DNA from: Microvirga soli
GTDB taxonomy: Bacteria > Pseudomonadota > Alphaproteobacteria > Rhizobiales > Beijerinckiaceae
Assembly (NCBI RefSeq): GCF_016734765.1
Contig: NZ_JAERQE010000002.1
Coordinates: 62,001 to 126,000, forward strand
Direction: 5' to 3'
DNA length: 64,000 nucleotides
Numbering within the stretch: the first letter of the stretch is position 1; each line of letters begins with the position of its first letter. The notes under the pieces are model-generated. The model was given only the letters and a program-made list of their open reading frames with translations. It did no database searches and was not told the DNA's origin. Made by a program: the position numbers and the translations under genes. Positions 28,253-35,750 of the stretch are shown here, piece after piece.

Positions 28253-28366
28253 AGCATCGGACCCAAAAGTGGGTTCCACTTTCGGGATCCATCCGATGCT
28301 CCATTCTTTGAAGAGCGCATCGTGTGGACCGGAAAACCGGATCCACTTTTCCGCACGATGCGCTTG
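28249..28366 (+). repeat. Dispersed two-hairpin palindromic repeat, copy 1
   Basis: About 118 nt made of two consecutive palindromes. The first runs from AGCATCGGACCCAAAAGTGG to ATCCGATGCTC, the second from GCGCATCGTGTGG through GGAAAACCGG to CCGCACGATGCGC. Copy 2 (37971-38086) is in the same orientation and shares nearly all landmarks (GCATCGGACCCAAAAGTGG, CATCGTGTG, TCCACTTTTCCGCACGATGC). Ends are CTAGAGCATCG-like inverted repeats. It fills the S4-fdxA gap, supplies the S4 stop, and remains open in the fdxA frame. Confidence 0.85.
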
Positions 28367-28417
28367 TGCGGCACCATATACATCTCTCGCCTGAAACAGA
28401 CCTGCGAAGGACCCTGC

Positions 28418-28756
28418 ATGACCTACGTCGTCACTGAAAATTGCATCAAGTGCAAATACATGGACTGCGTGGAAGTATGCCCGGTCGATTGTTTCTACGA
28501 GGGCGAGAACATGCTCGTCATCCATCCGGACGAGTGCATCGATTGCGGCGTCTGCGAGCCGGAATGCCCAGCCGAGGCCATCAAGCCCGATGCGGAGCCG
28601 GGGCTCGAGCAATGGCTGAAGCTCAATGCCGACATGGCCAAGAGCTGGCCCAACATCACCCTCAAGAAGGATGCGCCTGCCGACGCCAAGGAATTCGACG
28701 GCGTGGCGGGCAAGTTCGAGGCGCATTTCTCGCCCAATCCCGGCGAAGGCGACTGA
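28418..28756 (+). CDS. fdxA: Seven-iron ferredoxin FdxA
   Basis: The 112-residue low-potential electron carrier has nine Cys (9, 12, 17, 21, 25, 40, 43, 46, 50): [20 protein letters not shown] binds the [3Fe-4S] side and [11 protein letters not shown] the [4Fe-4S] side. Length and the C-terminal extension ([16 protein letters not shown]) match bacterial FdxA of the Azotobacter FdI type. ATG 28418 begins the invariant MTYVVTENC; the frame continues upstream into the palindromic repeat, which is not part of the protein. The fdxA-carD order downstream is conserved in rhizobia. Confidence 0.95.
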   Translation: MTYVVTENCIKCKYMDCVEVCPVDCFYEGENMLVIHPDECIDCGVCEPECPAEAIKPDAEPGLEQWLKLNADMAKSWPNITLKKDAPADAKEFDGVAGKFEAHFSPNPGEGD

Positions 28757-29114
28757 GTTCAAGCCTGGCTTGAACGGGCTGTCTTAACGCTGTGCTTTGA
28801 AATATTTTTGCTTTTTCGGCCGGCCTGTGATAGGGTCCGTGAATGCCGTCGCTTGCGCTCAAGCCGTGCACCGTCTCTGCAGACCGGCGGTTCACATAAT
28901 GAAGCAAAGATTCGCATCCTTTGACTTAAGGGAGCGTTGCTGCCTTGGTCAAGGGCATGAGCGTTTGTAGCCGCTGGCTGACTCAGGGAGACGAGCGGAA
29001 CCGTCTACTTCCGTGACACTCACATCCTATCCTCGTTCCACCGGGACCCTGCCCGGTGAGACAACAGCTCCCTTCGCCGTTCAGGCGAGGGCCATGCAAG
29101 GAGGCCTCTCTCGC
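28757..29114 (+). other. Intergenic region between fdxA and carD
   Basis: 358 nt with no convincing gene. Right after the fdxA stop is a perfect small hairpin GTTCAAGCC TG GCTTGAAC (28757-28775 region) without a T-run. The rest must contain the carD promoter: TTGACT (28920 region) could be a -35, but its -10 is weak. A GGAAC near 28999 has no matching -10 at 16-17 nt. Confidence 0.4.
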
Positions 29115-29696
29115 ATGACAACCGCCAAGAAGTCCGCCCAGCGTCTTGGGTTCAAGTCCGGTGAAGCGATCGTCTATCCCGCTCACGGCGTTGGCCGCAT
29201 CACGGCCATCGAAGAGCAGGAAATCGCGGGATTCAAACTGGAGCTGTACGTCGTCTCCTTCGACAAGGACAAAATGGTCCTCCGTGTCCCCACGGGTAAA
29301 GCCTCCAGCGTCGGCATGCGCAAGCTTGCCGAACCGGCACTGGTCCAAAAAGCTCTGGACGTTCTGACGGGGCGTGCCCGGGTGAAGCGCACCATGTGGT
29401 CGCGCCGCGCCCAGGAATACGAGGCCAAGATCAATTCCGGCGACCTGATCGCCGTCACTGAGGTCGTGCGCGATCTCTACCGCTCCGAGGCCCAGCCCGA
29501 GCAGTCCTACAGCGAGCGTCAGCTTTACGAATCCGCCCTCGACCGGATCGTGCGCGAGATCGCAGCCGTGAACAAGATCACCGATACGGAAGCCCTCAAG
29601 CTCATCGAGCAGAGCCTCGCCAAGTCACCGCGCCGCGTTAAGGGCGCTGAGGATGGCGATGGGGAAGGCGACGATATGCAGGAAGAGGCCGCCTGA
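29115..29696 (+). CDS. CarD/CdnL-family transcriptional regulator
   Basis: The 193-residue protein has an N-terminal CarD/RID domain (FKSGEAIVYPAHGVGRITAIEEQEI, then LVVS/DKDKMVLRVP-like strands) that binds the RNA polymerase beta lobe, and a C-terminal helical domain (WSRRAQEYEAKINSGDLIAV) that contacts DNA at the upstream edge of the bubble. CarD proteins stabilise open complexes at rRNA and other promoters. ATG 29115 follows AAGGAGG at 29098-29104. Two upstream in-frame starts exist but add unconserved residues. The acidic tail (GAEDGDGEGDDMQEEAA) is typical. A strong terminator follows. Confidence 0.92.
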   Translation: MTTAKKSAQRLGFKSGEAIVYPAHGVGRITAIEEQEIAGFKLELYVVSFDKDKMVLRVPTGKASSVGMRKLAEPALVQKALDVLTGRARVKRTMWSRRAQEYEAKINSGDLIAVTEVVRDLYRSEAQPEQSYSERQLYESALDRIVREIAAVNKITDTEALKLIEQSLAKSPRRVKGAEDGDGEGDDMQEEAA

Positions 29697-29720
29697 TCGG
29701 CCGCCTGTCTCAATGCCTCG

Positions 29721-29748
29721 AAAGCCCGGCCTCAGGCCGGGCTTTTTT
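29721..29748 (+). terminator. Rho-independent terminator after carD
   Basis: The 11-bp perfect stem AAAGCCCGGCC / GGCCGGGCTTT has a TCA loop and the T-run continues to 29748. It lies 25 nt downstream of the carD stop. Confidence 0.92.
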
Positions 29749-29809
29749 GTGTCCGGAACCTTGTTTTTCAAAGACCGGAATCTATTTTGCCGAACTTGGC
29801 TGCTGGAGG

Positions 29810-29834
29810 TGAACTTTTTGCGGCCTCGCTCGTT
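29810..29834 (+). promoter_or_regulatory. Candidate EcfG-type promoter of rpoH
   Basis: TGAAC (29810-29814), a 16-nt spacer and CGTT (29831-29834) match the EcfG/RpoE2 consensus GGAAC-N16/17-CGTT except for the first base. It lies about 27 nt upstream of the rpoH start. In rhizobia rpoH2 is known to be under general-stress sigma control, which supports this site. Confidence 0.5.
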
Positions 29835-29860
29835 GTGTCTCTGCCAAGGGCGAGCACACA

Positions 29861-30733
29861 ATGGGAGAAATCTCAGGGGTTCGCCGCCGGTTCGTCCGCG
29901 CTGCCATGAATGCGCCTTTTCTCGAAAGAGAAGAGGAGCACCTTCTTGCCGTGCGCTGGAAAGAAAACCGCGATGAGGCGGCGCTGCATCAACTGACCGC
30001 TGCCCATATGCGCCTTGTCATCGCGCTGGCAGCTCGTTTCCGTCACTATGGCCTGCCTATGGCCGATCTGGTTCAGGAAGGCCATGTGGGCCTTCTCGAA
30101 GCCGCGGCCCGGTTCGAGCCTGAACGGGAGGTTCGTTTCTCGACCTATGCGACCTGGTGGATCCGCGCCTCCGTGCAAGATTACATCCTTCGTAACTGGT
30201 CAATCGTCCGCGGCGGAACGAGTTCCGCGCAAAAAGCCCTTTTCTTCAATCTACGCCGCCTGCGCGCCCGTCTGACCCGTGGTGGGGAAGAGCGCATCTC
30301 CTCTGAAGTGCATGCGAAGATTGCGGAGGCGATCGGGGTGTCGAAAGCCGATGTGGCGCTCATGGATGCCCGGCTGTCGGGGCCGGATACGTCCCTCAAT
30401 GCACCGGTGCTGGATGCCGATTCATCGAACTCCGCCGAGCGGGTCGAATTCCTCGTCGACAACAGCCCTCTGCCCGACGAGACCGTGACGGACTCCATCG
30501 ACACCGAGCGCCGCGTGCGCTGGCTGCAGCAGGCTCTCGAAGTGCTCAATGAGCGCGAGTTGCGCATCCTGCGCGCCCGCCGCCTCGACGACGAGCAGGT
30601 GACCTTGGAGTTCCTGGGCGACCGCCTCGGGATCTCGAAGGAGCGTGTCCGTCAGATCGAGAACCGCGCCCTGGAAAAGCTCAAGCGCGCCTTGGTGGAG
30701 CGCTACCCCCAGGCTTCCGGCGCTTTCGTCTAA
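29861..30733 (+). CDS. rpoH: RNA polymerase sigma-32 factor (RpoH2-type)
   Basis: The 290-residue sigma-70 family factor has region 2 (LVQEGHVGLLEAAARFEPEREVRFSTYATWWIRA), the RpoH box QKALFFNLRR near residue 122, and region 4 with the HTH LGISKERVRQIENRALEKL. It directs heat-shock and oxidative-stress genes. The sequence outside the motifs resembles the RpoH2 branch rather than RpoH1, in my judgement. ATG 29861 follows AAGGGCGAG; MNAPFLEREEE at 29906 is an alternative start that is closer to family length. An EcfG-like promoter lies just upstream and a GCAA-tetraloop terminator downstream. Confidence 0.92.
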   Translation: MGEISGVRRRFVRAAMNAPFLEREEEHLLAVRWKENRDEAALHQLTAAHMRLVIALAARFRHYGLPMADLVQEGHVGLLEAAARFEPEREVRFSTYATWWIRASVQDYILRNWSIVRGGTSSAQKALFFNLRRLRARLTRGGEERISSEVHAKIAEAIGVSKADVALMDARLSGPDTSLNAPVLDADSSNSAERVEFLVDNSPLPDETVTDSIDTERRVRWLQQALEVLNERELRILRARRLDDEQVTLEFLGDRLGISKERVRQIENRALEKLKRALVERYPQASGAFV

Positions 30734-30757
30734 GGCAGGGGATTTTCTGAATCGTGC

Positions 30758-30793
30758 TCGGCGAGGCAGGCAACTGCCTCGCCGATGCCGTTT
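30758..30793. terminator. Hairpin terminator between rpoH and the M48 protease gene
   Basis: The 12-bp perfect stem TCGGCGAGGCAG / CTGCCTCGCCGA (30758-30785) has a stable GCAA tetraloop, then TGCCGTTTTA. It lies between convergent stops. Confidence 0.85.
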
Positions 30794-30814
30794 TATGGCT
30801 TGCAGGCGTCGGCT

Positions 30815-32236
30815 TTATTCCACCACGATCTTGTAGCGCTCGCCCACCTTTAGGGAGGCGTTCCGGTCGAGCCCGTTGATGAGCAGGAAGCGTTCGAGAG
30901 GCCGGTCGATGGGCATGCGGGCGGCAAGATTCTGCGCGGTGTCGCCCCGCTGGGCCACCACGATCTGCAGCTTCAGGGGTCTGATCCGCCGGGCCTCCTC
31001 GGGCTGCACCTGACGGACGCTGTTCAGGGTTTGCTGGAAGATGGACTCCAGATCGCCCCTGTTGCCCCGGGTCGCCATGATGAGCCGGAAGGTGGTGCTG
31101 CCGATCCGAACGGCCGAGAGACGGAAGGTCCACTCCTTGCCGTTGGACAAGGCCGTGACCACGGGAAGGCCGTTCACCGTGCCCGTCGTGAGGGTGCCGG
31201 GCTCGATGGTGTCGGTCCAGGTGGAGCGCAACACGTCCTCCAGGCTCTGGCCCTCGGGCGTATCGGCGGCATCGAAGAGCAGGCGGCGATCGCCGTCGGC
31301 GGAGGATCCGAGCACGGCCTGGGAGGTGTTCTCGAGGCTGAAGCCATCGGGAGCCTCGAAAGCGACGCCGAGCCGGGAATGAACGAAGCGGCGGCCCTTC
31401 ACGACGCCATCGGCCGGATCGTCGCCATAGGAGAGCCCTTCGAGGGCGCTGAGATAGGCAAGCCGCCCGGTCTCGCCGTTTGGCAGTTCCGTCCGCCGTG
31501 CGGCCTGCAGGGCCCGTGAGACGCGATCGTTGGTGCTCGGATGCGAGGCCAGCCGGTCTCCTGTCTGTCCGTCGGAACTCGTGCCCGACCGCCCGAGCGA
31601 CGTGAGGAAGCGCGGGGCTCCGAACGGATCGAAACCGGCGCGGGCCAGAACCTTCACGCCGGTCTGGTCCGCCTCGAGCTCCTGCGCCCGCGAGAAGCTG
31701 GCAAGCGTCGAGCGGGCCTGGTTCTGCGCCATGGCCGCTTCCTCGGCATCGTTCAGCACGTTCTCGGCCACGCGCTCGATCAGGGCCGAGCGGGCCTGCA
31801 GCTCGCTGCGCTGGGAGGCGTGGCGCAGGGTGACGTGGGCGATCTCATGGGACAGGACGGCCGCCACCTCGGACGTGTCGTTGGCGAGCGCCAGCGAGCC
31901 GCGGGTCACGTAGAGGCGACCGTTCGGCAGCGCGAAGGCATTGACCACGGGCGAGTTCAGGATCGTGACCTGAAAGGCTTCGTCCGGCCGGTCGGTGGCC
32001 ATGACGAGCCGGTTCGTCACATCGGTCAGGAGTTGCTGGAGCTGCGGTGCCCGGCCTTCGCCGCCGAAGGCCCTGACGAGGCGCACATGATCCCGGTCGC
32101 GATCCGGGCCGATCACCCGCGGGGCGTTCGCCGGGAGCGACACATCCCCGCCAAAACCCGAGCAGCCGGCCAGGACGGCTGCGAGCATCACGCTGCCGAC
32201 AATCCCGAAGCTACCTGTTCGACCTGTTCTGCTCAT
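30815..32236 (-). CDS. M48-family metalloprotease lipoprotein with C-terminal LysM-like domain
   Basis: The 473-residue protein has a lipoprotein signal (SVMLAAVLAGC, lipid Cys25). The zinc motif is HEIAH (130-134), with a downstream ELEAD that provides the third ligand. This matches BepA/YfgC-like periplasmic proteases that police outer-membrane protein assembly. The middle (~230-410) is a family-specific beta-rich domain and the last ~50 residues (VVAQRGDTAQNLAARM to VGERYKIVV) look like a LysM peptidoglycan-binding motif. It is the second gene after the nuclease-like gene, separated by 6 nt. Confidence 0.87.
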   Translation of the reverse strand: MSRTGRTGSFGIVGSVMLAAVLAGCSGFGGDVSLPANAPRVIGPDRDRDHVRLVRAFGGEGRAPQLQQLLTDVTNRLVMATDRPDEAFQVTILNSPVVNAFALPNGRLYVTRGSLALANDTSEVAAVLSHEIAHVTLRHASQRSELQARSALIERVAENVLNDAEEAAMAQNQARSTLASFSRAQELEADQTGVKVLARAGFDPFGAPRFLTSLGRSGTSSDGQTGDRLASHPSTNDRVSRALQAARRTELPNGETGRLAYLSALEGLSYGDDPADGVVKGRRFVHSRLGVAFEAPDGFSLENTSQAVLGSSADGDRRLLFDAADTPEGQSLEDVLRSTWTDTIEPGTLTTGTVNGLPVVTALSNGKEWTFRLSAVRIGSTTFRLIMATRGNRGDLESIFQQTLNSVRQVQPEEARRIRPLKLQIVVAQRGDTAQNLAARMPIDRPLERFLLINGLDRNASLKVGERYKIVVE

Positions 32237-32242
32237 GCTCGT

Positions 32243-33064
32243 TCATCGTGCCGGGCGGTCGCCCTCGAGACGTTCGATCATATCCGGCATTCCAATGGAG
32301 AAAGCCGTCCCTTGCCAAGGCTGCAAAATGCCTCGGGCCCTGATCCGCCGGCCTTTGAGCGCCTCAACGCCCAGGCCGCGATCCAGCATCTGCTTCCAGG
32401 TTGTCCTAGGGATGATGATCGTGAAGTCTTCTGCCCAGAGCCCCCCGAAGTTCAAATAGACGCGCTGCCTGCGCTCGCCGATGCTCCTGACGCGGCCTTC
32501 GACCAGCACGAAGCTGCCGACCCGTTCGCGCAGGCGCTCGGATTGATTTGCATCGAGAGGCTTATAGCGGTCATCGGCCCAAACACCAAGGCGTCGTTCG
32601 CGGGCCGTGGCCTCGAGGGCAAGGAGTTCGGGCTGGCAGAATACGCTGTCCAGCCCGGCATCGACCAGAGCGAGGCTGGCCTCGACCAATCCATGGGCCC
32701 AATCGAGCGGCGGGCCGCCGGGCGACTTGATCCGCATGGAGATTCGGTCCCAGCGGTCGTGCTTGTCAGTCCCCTGGACGAGGGCCGGCTCACCGCTTCG
32801 CGCTTTGAGCCAGGAGAGGGCATTCTCGCGATGAGGAGGAGCGTCGGGAAGGCGGATCCCGGCCAGACGGGCCAGTTGCCCTGCGCCCAGGATGAGGTCG
32901 CCTTCCGGCGTGAGGCCCTGCAGCCGGTCGCTCCGAGCCTCGCCGATGCATACGGCAGTCCGGCGAGGCGCCGGCAATGGCTGTGCGATGGCCTCTTGGA
33001 TGGCAATATCCAGGGCAGGTCCGAAGCACAGGGCCAGCAGCATCCGCAAGATCGATCCCGTCAT
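32243..33064 (-). CDS. Thermonuclease (SNase-like) family protein
   Basis: The 273-residue protein has a probable signal peptide (ILRMLLALCFGPALDIAIQEAIAQ). The OB-fold of the staphylococcal nuclease type is suggested by LARLAGIRLPDAP early on and LLALEATARERRLGVWAD later, where the ARE-R-GVW pattern is the family hallmark. The complete set of nuclease residues (R-D...E...R) is not clear, so it may bind nucleic acid or something else rather than cut. It lies 6 nt upstream of the M48 lipoprotein gene, forming a likely two-gene envelope unit. Confidence 0.72.
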   Translation of the reverse strand: MTGSILRMLLALCFGPALDIAIQEAIAQPLPAPRRTAVCIGEARSDRLQGLTPEGDLILGAGQLARLAGIRLPDAPPHRENALSWLKARSGEPALVQGTDKHDRWDRISMRIKSPGGPPLDWAHGLVEASLALVDAGLDSVFCQPELLALEATARERRLGVWADDRYKPLDANQSERLRERVGSFVLVEGRVRSIGERRQRVYLNFGGLWAEDFTIIIPRTTWKQMLDRGLGVEALKGRRIRARGILQPWQGTAFSIGMPDMIERLEGDRPAR

Positions 33065-33216
33065 GGAACGGGATCATACCCGCTCAGGCCGAAACGGCTA
33101 CGCTTGGAAGAGCCGGATCAGTGCTTTTCCTGCTCGTGCTGCTGCGGCCTGCGCCCGCTCTGCCCTGAGTCGTTGTGCTTGTTGTGGTCGCGGCTCTCCC
33201 CATGGGACCCATCGCC

Positions 33217-33351
33217 CTACTGACCGCTCATGTTGACGTTGGGCCCATCGTGCTCGCGATGCGCGTCTGGTTCGGATTGCTGCGGTTGCGTGCCGCGAGT
33301 GTTCGAGCCGCCATGGCCCTCCTGCGGGGGCCTTGAGATGTTCTCCGTCAT
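33217..33351 (-). CDS. Possible small hydrophilic protein (44 aa), with a same-frame continuation after an amber stop
   Basis: ATG 33351 has AGGA 6 nt upstream. The 44 residues are polar (MTENISRPPQEGHGGSNTRG and so on, rich in Gln, His, Gly, Asn). After the TAG at 33217-33219 the same frame continues for 32 codons with the same composition (GDGSHGESRDHNKHNDSGQS and so on), ending at TGA 33118. This suggests a ~77-residue disordered protein gene with one nonsense change, or a chance open frame. I see no homologue by eye. The rest of the 33065-33481 gap (33352-33481) shows nothing else I can support. Confidence 0.35.
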   Translation of the reverse strand: MTENISRPPQEGHGGSNTRGTQPQQSEPDAHREHDGPNVNMSGQ

Positions 33352-33481
33352 GAACGATCCTGACCGACGCATATTGCCTCCTGGAGGGGCGGGGGTGCTG
33401 CCTCAGGGGCCAGTTGCAAAGTCAAAGTAATGTTGCGGCCAGATCAAGGGTATTTCGGGCGAAAACCCACCTCGTTGCAGG

Positions 33482-33694
33482 CTACCAGCGGATCACCACA
33501 ACCCGTTCCTTGCCGTTGCCGAGTTCCACCGCCTCGATTCCCTCCGCCTTCGGGTTCTGAGACTTCGCGTCCTCGATGACCTCGATCTCCGCCACATGGG
33601 CGGCGAAGGCCTCATCCACCTCAGCGACGCAGACCAGGGTGTCGGGGGGACGGTTCTCGACCTGTTTCAGGAAATCGCGAAGCGTCTGCGCCAT
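33482..33694 (-). CDS. Small hypothetical protein behind an EcfG-like promoter
   Basis: The 70-residue soluble protein begins MAQTLRDFLKQVENRPPDTL and ends KERVVVIRW; it has a helix, then alternating beta strands. I do not recognise a family. ATG 33694 has GGAGG 7 nt upstream, and a GGAAC-N16-GGTT promoter-like site ends 25 nt upstream (33719-33743), so the start and transcription unit agree well. This points to a general-stress-induced small protein. The longer open frame to 33802 would run across the promoter and is rejected. Confidence 0.7.
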   Translation of the reverse strand: MAQTLRDFLKQVENRPPDTLVCVAEVDEAFAAHVAEIEVIEDAKSQNPKAEGIEAVELGNGKERVVVIRW

Positions 33695-33718
33695 GATGTG
33701 CCTCCAGTTGCCTTCACC

Positions 33719-33743
33719 AACCGGCTTGGCCGTGGGGAGTTCC
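33719..33743 (-). promoter_or_regulatory. EcfG-like promoter of the 70-aa protein gene
   Basis: On the minus strand: GGAAC (33743-33739), 16-nt spacer, GGTT (33722-33719). This matches GGAAC-N16/17-(c)GTT with only the weakly conserved first -10 base changed. The distance to ATG 33694 allows a leader of under 20 nt with an SD inside it. Confidence 0.6.
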
Positions 33744-33849
33744 GTCAGCCTGGCGCTGCAATCATGCCAAGGATCCGCCTGATCCTGCCTTCGCTGATGC
33801 AACCCACTGGAATGCCCCTGCCGACCGTGCTAAATCCCGCATCTTCAGC

Positions 33850-33926
33850 GGTCCCGTAGCTCAGCAGGACAGAGCAGCGGTTTCCTAAACCGAAGGTCGG
33901 AAGTTCGAGTCTTCCCGGGATCGCCA
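33850..33926 (+). tRNA. tRNA-Arg (anticodon CCT)
   Basis: The 77-nt cloverleaf has a 7-bp acceptor stem (GGTCCCG with CGGGATC, one G-T pair), D stem GCTC/GAGC, anticodon loop TTCCTAA with anticodon CCT, T stem GGAAG/CTTCC with loop TTCGAGT, and encoded CCA. It reads AGG codons. The first anticodon-stem pair is a G-A mismatch, unlike the usual A-T or G-C. It stands alone between a small gene and DUF1206. No integrase or second copy of its 3' end lies next to it, so there is no sign of an island here. Confidence 0.95.
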
Positions 33927-33946
33927 GTTTTTCCGTGGCAATCTGC

Positions 33947-34789
33947 TTATCGCCCGACCCGCGCGACGGCGGCTTTCGCGTCGTCGAGATCCGGGGCGTC
34001 GATGTGGCGGTAGCGGGCCTGGATGAGGCCGAAGAGGCCGAAGGCGAAGAGGCCGAGCGCGGTGAGCGCCAGGAGCACCCAGCCATAGGGCTGCTGCTGC
34101 AGGGCCTCCAGCGCCCCGCCGAGCCCGTGCACCTCGGACGACGAGGCGTGGAGGGCGGCAAGAACCAGGAAGCCGCCGATCAGCAGGAACACGACGCCGC
34201 GCGCTGCAAACCCCATGCGACCGATCGTGATGAACCAATCCCGCTTGTCGGTCGGCAGGGACAGGCGGTCCGCCACGCGGCCGCGCCAGGCTTTCACGAT
34301 GAAGGCGAGGCCCACGCCGATCACGACAAAGCCGACGAGGCCCACCAGCCACCGGCCGAAGGGCTGGCTCATGAGCCAGGCCGTCCAGTCCTGGGCGCCT
34401 TGATCCTCGCCGCCGCCTCCCTGGCTGCGCCCAAGGGCGAGGTTCAGGGCAGAGATTGCAAGACCTGCGTAGATGACGCCGCTGATGAGATGTGCGCCCC
34501 GGATCGCCCAGCCCTTCATGTCGGAGCCGCGATTGTCGGCATCGGTGAGTGCCTCCCACACGCGCCAGGCGCAGAACCCGAACAGCCCGATGGCGATCAG
34601 GACGAGCCAGACCTTGCCGAACGGCTGTGACACGAGGGTTTGCAGAGCGCTGCGGCTGCCGCCGGTTTGTCCGCCGGAACCGATGGCGGCGAGAAGCGCC
34701 AGGGCACCGACGAGGCCATAGACCACGCCTCTTGCCCCATAGCCGAACCGGGCCAGGGTTTCGACAGGATTGCGGCTGAGATCGGGCAT
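33947..34789 (-). CDS. DUF1206 family membrane protein
   Basis: The 280-residue protein has three repeats of a two-helix unit, each beginning with an aromatic/Gly-rich stretch: RFGYGARGVVYGLVGALALL, then IRGAHLISGVIYAGLAISAL, then RMGFAARGVVFLLIGGFLVL. This is the DUF1206 architecture (three tandem copies, six helices). The function is unknown. ATG 34789 (MPDLSRNPVETLARFG) is chosen over the longer frame. A GGAAC-N17-GGTT site 30-55 nt upstream suggests induction by the general stress sigma factor. Confidence 0.85.
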   Translation of the reverse strand: MPDLSRNPVETLARFGYGARGVVYGLVGALALLAAIGSGGQTGGSRSALQTLVSQPFGKVWLVLIAIGLFGFCAWRVWEALTDADNRGSDMKGWAIRGAHLISGVIYAGLAISALNLALGRSQGGGGEDQGAQDWTAWLMSQPFGRWLVGLVGFVVIGVGLAFIVKAWRGRVADRLSLPTDKRDWFITIGRMGFAARGVVFLLIGGFLVLAALHASSSEVHGLGGALEALQQQPYGWVLLALTALGLFAFGLFGLIQARYRHIDAPDLDDAKAAVARVGR

Positions 34790-34817
34790 GGGTGACGGCT
34801 CCACTCTGTCAGGAGTG

Positions 34818-34843
34818 AACCGCCAAGCCTCCATCGATGTTCC
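34818..34843 (-). promoter_or_regulatory. EcfG-like promoter of the DUF1206 gene
   Basis: On the minus strand: GGAAC (34843-34839), 17-nt spacer, GGTT (34821-34818), 29 nt before ATG 34789. It is the same variant -10 as the site at 33719-33743. Confidence 0.5.
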
Positions 34844-34873
34844 GTTCGGCGAAGGAGACGTGGCGCACGGGCT

Positions 34874-35665
34874 TCAGCGCTTCCGCAGTTGCCGGACCAG
34901 GGTGGAGGTGTCCTCGGCCAGGGGAGGCCCGGCGAGCACGAGCAGCAGGAGCGCGAAAGGTAGGGCAAACAGAAAACCCGCTTGGCTGAACCCGATGGCG
35001 CCGGTCACGCCGCCGATGAAGAAGGAGGCGAGGAGCAGGGCGAGCAGGCGCAGCTTGGCCCGGTCCGCCAGAACCCGGTCCGGATTGTCCGGGTTCCGGT
35101 TCCAGTACAGGAATTTTCCGAGTTCGATGCCGATATCGGTGACGATCCCTGTGACGTGGGTCGTGCGCATGCGGGCGCCCGAGATCTTGGTGACGGTGGC
35201 GTTCTGCAGGCCCATGATGAAGCACAGGAGGGGCACGGCGAGCGTCACGAAGGCCGGCGAGGGATGGGCGAGCCAACCCAGGATGCCGAAGCCGAGTAGC
35301 AGAAAGGCTTCAAGCATCAGCGGCATGGCATAGCGGCTGCCGAGATGATGGCGCCGCCCCCAGTTGATCAGCATGGCCGAGCAGGCGGCTCCTGCGACGA
35401 AGGGCAGGAAGGCCATGAGCCCGAACCCAACAAGCTTGATGGAGCCGAGGGCCAGATTGTCGGCCACGCCCGAAAGAATGCCCGACATGTGCGACGTATA
35501 CTGGCCGACGACCAGGAAGCCGCCGGCGTTGATCGCGCCCGCCACGAAGGTGAGAGCCATGCCGAGCAGGGTATCGGCTGCGCCCGTCCGCTCATGGGCC
35601 ACAATGGCCTTCACCGAACGGATGGTGAAGTCCCGGGGCTCCGGCTTGGACGACTGGGCGTTCAT
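34874..35665 (-). CDS. DUF1275 (YoaK-like) membrane protein
   Basis: The 263-residue protein has six hydrophobic helices. Family features are LTFVAGAINAGGFLVVGQYTSHMSG near the N-terminus and LLCFIMGLQNATVTKISG plus RTTHVTGIVTDIG in the middle. Members are widespread and uncharacterised. ATG 35665 is followed by a 30-residue soluble head. It sits upstream of DUF1206 on the same strand with an 84-nt gap that contains the DUF1206 promoter-like site. Confidence 0.87.
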   Translation of the reverse strand: MNAQSSKPEPRDFTIRSVKAIVAHERTGAADTLLGMALTFVAGAINAGGFLVVGQYTSHMSGILSGVADNLALGSIKLVGFGLMAFLPFVAGAACSAMLINWGRRHHLGSRYAMPLMLEAFLLLGFGILGWLAHPSPAFVTLAVPLLCFIMGLQNATVTKISGARMRTTHVTGIVTDIGIELGKFLYWNRNPDNPDRVLADRAKLRLLALLLASFFIGGVTGAIGFSQAGFLFALPFALLLLVLAGPPLAEDTSTLVRQLRKR

Positions 35666-35711
35666 GGCGCAAGCCTAGCGCCGATTGTTTAAGAGATCCA
35701 ATGCGGCAGAG

Positions 35712-35741
35712 GGCTGCCCGAACGTCGCTGATCGGGCAGCC
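35712..35741 (-). terminator. Hairpin downstream of the GH3 gene
   Basis: The 10-bp perfect stem GGCTGCCCGA / TCGGGCAGCC has a 10-nt loop, 10 nt after the GH3 stop. There is no T-run, so it may be a stability hairpin or a weak terminator. Confidence 0.5.
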
Positions 35742-35750
35742 GATGCTCCA

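Noticed and set aside
33850..33926. tRNA-Arg as integration site of a genomic island
   Set aside because: No integrase, no direct repeat of the tRNA 3' end and no change of base composition nearby.
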